Assembly (NCBI RefSeq): GCF_900177485.1
Contig: NZ_LT840186.1
Span: forward strand, 868,001 to 932,000
Source: Candidatus Pelagibacter sp. HIMB1321
Lineage (GTDB): Bacteria; Pseudomonadota; Alphaproteobacteria; Pelagibacterales; Pelagibacteraceae
Direction: 5' to 3'
DNA: 64,000 nucleotides
The notes below the pieces were generated by a model. It did not search any database, was not told the DNA's origin, and saw only the letters and a program-made list of their open reading frames with translations. How positions within the stretch are numbered: position 1 is the first letter of the stretch; every line of letters begins with the position of its first letter. A program made the translations under genes and the position numbers. Below, piece after piece: positions 58,879-64,000 of the stretch.

Positions 58879-59601
58879 TTATTTTTTAATTGAATAGATA
58901 AAAATTGCTTTAAAAGCTATAAATGCATCTTTTAAGCCTATCTTTTTTCCCTCGTTATATGACCGACCATTATAAGTTATTGGTACTTCAAAAAATTTAA
59001 ATTTTTTCTTAGCTAATTTTATTGTTATCTCGGGCTCAAATGAAAATGATTTTTCTTTTAATTCAACATTTTTTAAGCAGGAGTTTTTAAATAATTTATA
59101 ACCAGTCTCCACATCAGTTAAATTTAAATTAGTAAACATATTACAAACAAAAGTAATAATTTTATTAGCTAAGTAATGCCAAAAAAAATGTATTCTGACA
59201 TATTTTCCACCACCAATGAACCTCGAGCCATAAACAATATCAGCATCAGCCTCAAAAAAAGGTCTTAGCAGCTTTTCATAGTCGGATGGATCATACTCTA
59301 AATCAGCATCTTGAATAATTAAAATATCCCCAGTTATATTTTTAATTCCTGTTTGTACAGCCGCACCCTTACCCAAATTTTCTTTATGAGAAAAAACTTT
59401 AATATTTTCTGCAAAATTAGTTTGCTCTAAAATTTCTGACGTACCATCATTTGAACAATCATCGATAATTATAATTTCATAATCATTAAAGTCAAATTGA
59501 TCTAGGTTATAGATTACTTTCTTTATAATTTTTTTAATTGTATTTATTTCATTATAACAAGGTATAATAATTGATAATTTAATTTCATTTTTTTTTAGCA
59601 T
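58879..59601 (-). CDS. Glycosyltransferase family 2 (DPM1/polyprenyl-phosphate sugar type)
   Basis: A GT-A fold: LSIIIPCYNEINTI, IIIDDCSNDGTSEIL, GKGAAVQTGIKN, and the DxD region IIQDADLEYDP, followed by VYGSRFIGGG and VETGYKLFK. This pattern resembles dolichol-/polyprenyl-phosphate mannose or glucose synthases. There is no C-terminal membrane helix pair. The donor is unknown. It overlaps the stop of the upstream membrane protein by one base. Confidence 0.9.
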   Translation of the reverse strand: MLKKNEIKLSIIIPCYNEINTIKKIIKKVIYNLDQFDFNDYEIIIIDDCSNDGTSEILEQTNFAENIKVFSHKENLGKGAAVQTGIKNITGDILIIQDADLEYDPSDYEKLLRPFFEADADIVYGSRFIGGGKYVRIHFFWHYLANKIITFVCNMFTNLNLTDVETGYKLFKNSCLKNVELKEKSFSFEPEITIKLAKKKFKFFEVPITYNGRSYNEGKKIGLKDAFIAFKAIFIYSIKK

Positions 59602-61244
59602 TATTTTAAACTATTAATAATAATATAATTATTTACTAAGTTAACTTTAATTTTATTATAAGAACATATAAAAGGTATATCCCAACATAATCTTCCTTGC
59701 CATCCATTACCAGCTAAGTTATTTGCTTCAATATTTGGTCTAAAAACTGAGACTTTTTCATTTACAACATTATCATTAAATTCAATATATTCATTTTTAA
59801 CGCCATCGATACCAAAAGTGATAATATTTTTTTCACTAATTCTTTTTAAATTTTTAGAAAAATTAAAAGTTAAACACAATATTAATAAAGTTATGAATAT
59901 CTTTTGAGAAAAAATTTTTTGCATATAAATCTTAGAAGTAATTATGAAAATAAAAAAGAGAAAATAAAGAATTCCAAATCTATAAACTGGTGAAAATGAA
60001 AACCAAAAATAAAATCCTATTATAAGAAAAATTATTGAAATTTTTAAAACATTTTTTTTATGATTTTTAGCAAAATTTTTTTTTAATAAGAATAAAAAAA
60101 CTATTACAGGGAACAACATTGTAAAAAAATGTTCGGCAATTTCTAAATAATTTCTTTTAATCCAATAAGGCAGCCAATTAAAATTTTTTAGATATTCATC
60201 GCTTGTAAAAAATTCTCGTGCTGTTGAATAAGATTTATTTACTAATTCTAGTTTATTACGTAAATTTAAAAACTCACTGTTAAACCAAGATACATCTAAG
60301 CATGTTATATTAGATGGAAATATAAAACATCCAGTATAAATTAATTGTTGAAAAAAAAATGATATAATAAGTAAATAAATAATTAGATAATTATATCTAA
60401 ATATTTCTTTATGAAGAATTCTAAAATCTCTAAAAAAAACGAAAAATGTTAAGGTAATAATTGGTATTATGCTAAATTTTATAAGTATAGCAAAAGCTAC
60501 GAAAGATACATGAGTAAAGAAAAGAAAAGATTTTTTTTTAGAATTTTCTTCCTCTTCGTATTTTAAAAAGAAATAAACACCAAGTATTGAATAAATTAGA
60601 GCTGGAATATCATTTCCAAATTCAGAAATTCTTGTAAATTTCAATATAAAATAAAAAATACAAATTATTAAAAAATAATTGCTATTATTATATCTTTTTT
60701 GATTAATAATTTGATCTATAGAATAAATAATAAATGTGATGTAAAGTAAAAAAGTTGGCAAAGTCATAAAACTGTAATCATCTTGAAAATAAAATAATGA
60801 AAAAATATTTAGCCAAATCGAATTATGAACAAAACCATCATTTAGGTTTCCAAGTCCAAATATAATTTTTTCACTTATAAGATTTACGGCATAAGGCAAA
60901 TGATAATATCCAAAATCCTCATGATATTTTTGACTTATGAAAATTGGAATTAAAATTAAAAAAACTAAAATAAAACAATAATATTTTTTTCCTATTTCCT
61001 TAAAAGAATAATCATAATTTTTAATGTGAAAAAAAATACCAGTGAAAAATATAAAAAACAAAATGAAAAAATTAACCTCAAAAAAAAAATGAAAAAAAGT
61101 GACTAACAGACTAACAACTAAATAACCTGAAAAAATATTTAATAAAAAATTGTTTTTATATCCGCTTAATAAAGCACCTAACCCTGCTAAGCACAATAAA
61201 GATAAAATGGACAAAGTACTAAAAAAGAATATATCAATTATCAT
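59601..61244 (-). CDS. Polytopic membrane protein of a glycan cluster, function unknown
   Basis: A 547-residue protein with roughly twelve hydrophobic helices. After the first helices a conserved-looking stretch reads FGYYHLPYAVNLISEKIIFGLGNLNDGF, similar to uncharacterised membrane proteins in O-antigen clusters and loosely to GT-C enzymes. The C-terminal 60 residues are soluble. I did not recognise a catalytic motif. It sits between a GT2 and the dehydratase fusion, so a role in glycan assembly or transfer is likely but unproven. Composition is extremely AT-rich. Confidence 0.6.
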   Translation of the reverse strand: MIIDIFFFSTLSILSLLCLAGLGALLSGYKNNFLLNIFSGYLVVSLLVTFFHFFFEVNFFILFFIFFTGIFFHIKNYDYSFKEIGKKYYCFILVFLILIPIFISQKYHEDFGYYHLPYAVNLISEKIIFGLGNLNDGFVHNSIWLNIFSLFYFQDDYSFMTLPTFLLYITFIIYSIDQIINQKRYNNSNYFLIICIFYFILKFTRISEFGNDIPALIYSILGVYFFLKYEEEENSKKKSFLFFTHVSFVAFAILIKFSIIPIITLTFFVFFRDFRILHKEIFRYNYLIIYLLIISFFFQQLIYTGCFIFPSNITCLDVSWFNSEFLNLRNKLELVNKSYSTAREFFTSDEYLKNFNWLPYWIKRNYLEIAEHFFTMLFPVIVFLFLLKKNFAKNHKKNVLKISIIFLIIGFYFWFSFSPVYRFGILYFLFFIFIITSKIYMQKIFSQKIFITLLILCLTFNFSKNLKRISEKNIITFGIDGVKNEYIEFNDNVVNEKVSVFRPNIEANNLAGNGWQGRLCWDIPFICSYNKIKVNLVNNYIIINSLK

Positions 61245-61253
61245 TCACCAGAT

Positions 61254-63485
61254 TTAAATTTTACATATCTCTTGTAAACAATTTATAATTTTTCCGCTCG
61301 AATAATACTTGTAATTTTTCTCTAAGTTTAGAAAAAGTTTATTAAATTTATGGTAAGAAAAATTATTATTACTAACGTAAAATACATTATGATTTACTTT
61401 GCGTAGTTTTTCTTTTTTTTCATGAAGTTTTTCATGAAGTTTTTCATTTTTTTTTAAACCTGTTTCAATGAATTTTATTTCATACTCAGGATCTAAATTT
61501 TTTTTATATTCACCTAACTTCTGTGCTAATTCGTAAATATTTATTGGATTTCCCATATTTAAAATGAATGTTTTATTTCTAATCTTAAAGGATGTGGTTT
61601 TAATCACTAAGTAACAAGCTTCTAAGATTGTCATAAAAAATCTAGTTGCAGATTTATTTGTTATAGTTAGTGGTTCATTATTATTAATTTGTTCGATAAA
61701 TTTGGTTATTGCAGATCCCGAACTACCAAATACATTTCCAAATCTCACAATATTCATATAATTTTTTTTACTATTTTTATTGTAAAAATGAATAATTTGC
61801 TCACAAATTTTTTTAGAATATCCTAAGACTGATTTTGGTTGTGCAGCCTTGTCAGTAGAAATTAAGATTAAGTCTATATTTTTTTTTACTGCTACTTCAC
61901 ATAAAGTCTTAGTGCCAATTATGTTATTAACCACAGCTGCATGCACATTTTTCTCTAAAATATTAACATGCTTATATGCAGCAGCATGTATAATTAAATC
62001 AATCTTATTTTTTGAAATAATCTGATTAATTAAAGTACTATCGTTTATATCACACAACTTTAATTTGAATCTTTTATCAATTTGATCTTTTTTTTCGTAA
62101 ATTCCTATTTCAGATTTATCTATACCAACAACATTTTTTGCATTCTGGTATATTAATTGTCTACAAATTTCAAAACCAATAGTACCAACAGCCCCTGTAA
62201 CTAGAATATTCTTTTTTTTAAGTCCTTTTATCTTATCTATATAAATCGGCTTGCGATTTAAAAATAAATTCAGTTGATCATTTTTTAAATCATTTAAATT
62301 TATGTAATTATTATTTAAAAATTTTTTTTCAGGTAAATATCTTACATCAAAGAAATATTTCCTTAACTTAATATTCAAATTATCAATTTCCAAATTACTT
62401 AATGAAGGCATAGCAATATAGATCTTATCAATAATTTTTCTTCTATTGATTTGCTTTAAACTATCAAAACTAATTATGGGTATATTATTAAATAGATTGT
62501 TTTGTTTTTTTGGATCATCATCTACGAAAAAAATTATTTTTTCTTTTTTTTTAAGTCTTAAAAATAATTTTTCTCCAGCAAAACCCGCACCATAAATCAC
62601 TGATCCTTTATATTCTACATTCGAATAATTGAATTTTGTTGAGAAAAAAACTTTTTTTTTTGAAATTCTTAAATTTCGCATCAAATAATTTTCAAGAGAT
62701 TTGAATTTAATATTGCCTATATTCTTTGTTAGTCTTGTTATATCTGCAATAGAATTTGAAATTTCATGAGAATTATTTTTTTTGATTAACTTTTTTTTGT
62801 CAAAATTGACAAAATCTACCAAGTTCTGGATTAATTTTCCTTGGCCAGTACCAATATCATATATACCATCATCACATTTTTTTTCTAAAAATTTTTTATA
62901 TATCAACGCAACATCATCTATATTAATAAAATCTCGAAGTGATACACCGTTATTGATTAAGGTTAATTTAAGATTGTTTTTTTTGGAGTGTATCAATTTT
63001 TCAATAAATGAAAATTGATCTGTGGTATCACCATATGTATTGAATAATCGCATAATATAGAAGTTAATTTTTCTATTTTGACAAAAATTCTGAATTATTT
63101 TTTCAGATGAATATTTAAAAGATGAATAAATTTTTCTATTATATTTATCTGAACTCGAATGTTTTAGATCTTCATCTATACCGTAAACAGATGAACTGCT
63201 TGTATAAATTATTTTATTGATATTTTTAATACTCAAGTTTGATAATATTTTTATCAAATTAACTAAACTTAAATTTAAAAAACTTTCATATTGAGTTGGG
63301 CTCAGTGTATTTAATTTAAAAGAAGGATAAAAATTATTAAATATGTAATTTTTTTTTTGGCTATCATCAAATTTCAAATTATCAAAATTTATATTACTCG
63401 ATGAAATTACCTCAAATTTTTTTATTTTTTTTATAATTGAATTTGTTAGGCTACTTCTTTTTCCAAATATGATTGTTTTGATCAT
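61254..63485 (-). CDS. Three-part SDR/CoA-binding-like/FlaA1-type dehydratase fusion
   Basis: Residues 1-275 form an extended SDR (TSSSSVYG at 95-102, Tyr120-x3-Lys124) whose N-terminal glycine motif is degenerate (IFGKRSSLTNS). Residues 290-395 form a small Rossmann domain (VIYGAGFAGEKL, FFVDDDP) like the CoA-binding-3 part of PglF/WbpM. Residues 425-743 form a polysaccharide synthesis dehydratase domain (TGAVGTIG at 430-437, STDKA at 543-547). The last domain suggests UDP-GlcNAc 4,6-dehydration. At the Met of WbpM/PglF the residue is Leu554; Asp545 and Lys558 remain. No membrane helices are seen, unlike PglF. Activity of the first domain is uncertain. Confidence 0.75.
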   Translation of the reverse strand: MIKTIIFGKRSSLTNSIIKKIKKFEVISSSNINFDNLKFDDSQKKNYIFNNFYPSFKLNTLSPTQYESFLNLSLVNLIKILSNLSIKNINKIIYTSSSSVYGIDEDLKHSSSDKYNRKIYSSFKYSSEKIIQNFCQNRKINFYIMRLFNTYGDTTDQFSFIEKLIHSKKNNLKLTLINNGVSLRDFINIDDVALIYKKFLEKKCDDGIYDIGTGQGKLIQNLVDFVNFDKKKLIKKNNSHEISNSIADITRLTKNIGNIKFKSLENYLMRNLRISKKKVFFSTKFNYSNVEYKGSVIYGAGFAGEKLFLRLKKKEKIIFFVDDDPKKQNNLFNNIPIISFDSLKQINRRKIIDKIYIAMPSLSNLEIDNLNIKLRKYFFDVRYLPEKKFLNNNYINLNDLKNDQLNLFLNRKPIYIDKIKGLKKKNILVTGAVGTIGFEICRQLIYQNAKNVVGIDKSEIGIYEKKDQIDKRFKLKLCDINDSTLINQIISKNKIDLIIHAAAYKHVNILEKNVHAAVVNNIIGTKTLCEVAVKKNIDLILISTDKAAQPKSVLGYSKKICEQIIHFYNKNSKKNYMNIVRFGNVFGSSGSAITKFIEQINNNEPLTITNKSATRFFMTILEACYLVIKTTSFKIRNKTFILNMGNPINIYELAQKLGEYKKNLDPEYEIKFIETGLKKNEKLHEKLHEKKEKLRKVNHNVFYVSNNNFSYHKFNKLFLNLEKNYKYYSSGKIINCLQEICKI
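61421..61444. repeat. 12-bp in-frame tandem duplication in the dehydratase fusion gene
   Basis: CATGAAGTTTTT occurs twice in succession and encodes a repeated Lys-Leu-His-Glu (residues 682-689) in a charged helix after the dehydratase domain. Copy change would keep frame. Confidence 0.8.
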
Positions 63486-64000
63486 CAGTTTTTAATTTTA
63501 AAATTAAAATTATGTATATATTTGTTATTACAAATAAAACTAAAAAAAAATTTAATTTCATAAAAGAAAATAAAAATAGTGGGAATATGACTAAAAACGA
63601 TAATATAAAATTTGTTATAACTAGTTTGTACCTATTAATCAGCAAATGATGTATATGATTTCTATCGCCATAAAAAGCATTTTTACCATGAAATATTCTC
63701 ATAATTGTGACTCTTAAAAGGTCTAATCCAGGAATTATGAGCATAAAGAAAATTTGATCAGCATAATTTATCGACTGAAAGTAATTATATTCGTAGATGA
63801 TTGATATTATCAAAATTGATCCAAATAAATAAATTCCATTATCACCCATGAATAGCTTATTTCTTAGATTGAGGTATAAATTAAGAAGCAATATCAAAAC
63901 TATCAAAATATATATAATAGATATGTGAGAAAAAATTGATAAGTAGACAAAATTAGTTATAAAAAAAATTATAGACTGACCATTAATGCCATCATAAAAA
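63451..64000 (-). CDS. WecA/MraY-like polyprenyl-phosphate sugar-1-phosphate transferase, C-terminal fragment
   Basis: The open frame continues through the right edge, so the N-terminus is missing. Reading from the edge: FYDGINGQS (the DGxNG motif near the active site), several membrane helices, KLFMGDNGIYLFGS, and then FHGKNAFYGDRNHIHHLL, the last being the HIHH motif of the GT4/WecA group. It should load a phosphosugar onto undecaprenyl phosphate and start glycan synthesis. Its end overlaps the dehydratase fusion by 35 bases. Confidence 0.9.
   Translation of the reverse strand, partial: FYDGINGQSIIFFITNFVYLSIFSHISIIYILIVLILLLNLYLNLRNKLFMGDNGIYLFGSILIISIIYEYNYFQSINYADQIFFMLIIPGLDLLRVTIMRIFHGKNAFYGDRNHIHHLLINRYKLVITNFILSFLVIFPLFLFSFMKLNFFLVLFVITNIYIILILKLKTDDQNNHIWKKK

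Overview
This window looks like a chromosomal segment of a SAR11-clade alphaproteobacterium (Pelagibacter-like). The support is strong AT bias, very short or negative intergenic spacing, a permuted two-piece tmRNA, alphaproteobacterial gene orders (hflK-hflC-DUF2065-degP; pntA split in two; tol-pal next to tilS/ftsH), ThyX rather than ThyA, and a 5S rRNA gene standing alone beside a block of surface-glycan genes. The taxonomic call is inference from these traits; no database search was run.

Layout. 1-3.6 kb: start of leuA, then ilvB-ilvH-ilvC (branched-chain amino acids), minus strand. 3.6-8.1 kb: minus-strand membrane-quality operon hflK-hflC-DUF2065-degP, followed by miaA. 8.2-10.2 kb: mrp, thyX and the permuted ssrA (tmRNA). 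10.3-13.3 kb: two accessory plus-strand genes, a sugar-dehydrogenase-like propeller and a formyltransferase/propeller fusion. 13.3-19.7 kb: ppdK, glyS, glyQ, sppA. 19.8-25.6 kb: isoprenoid and vitamin genes (ispB, pdxH, aroC, dxs-ispA-xseB). 25.6-30 kb: a Sua5/TsaC protein, an ABC-2 exporter pair, tRNA-Arg, rluD, rpoH. 30-45.7 kb: a long minus-strand run: purA, thiD, glmM, folP, ftsH, tilS, cpoB, pal, tolB, tolA, tolR, tolQ, a RuvC-like nuclease, yebC, ymdB, 5-formyl-THF cyclo-ligase, zapA and a coiled-coil protein. 45.8-54 kb: plus-strand central carbon metabolism (tkt, gap, pgk, class I aldolase), a ThiE-like protein, efp, an IMPase, rpmE, a DUF1013/TrcR regulator, rpsU and initiator tRNA-fMet. 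54-57.8 kb: transaldolase, pntB, pntA2, pntA1 and two very short genes, a cytochrome oxidase subunit IV-like peptide and rpmJ. 57.8-64 kb: an epimerase, isolated 5S rRNA, a GT2 glycosyltransferase, a polytopic membrane protein, a 743-residue dehydratase fusion and a WecA-like GT4 enzyme running off the end.

How it fits together. Most of the window is streamlined core genome. Co-directional genes usually overlap or sit within 10 bases, and convergent genes share stop codons or nearly so. Two regions look accessory: the pair of genes after tmRNA, and everything from about 57.8 kb on. The latter matches what is known of SAR11, where a hypervariable glycan region lies between the 16S-23S genes and a detached 5S gene.

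Most notable: rpsU apparently starting at ATT; a 5S gene with its own promoter whose 3' end lies 7 bases from the epimerase start codon; an initiator tRNA lacking one of the three conserved G-C pairs; a phage-type RuvC where ruvC-ruvA-ruvB normally stands; and two unusual multidomain glycan enzymes. I found no CRISPR array, insertion sequence, prophage, or complete unknown defence or biosynthetic system.
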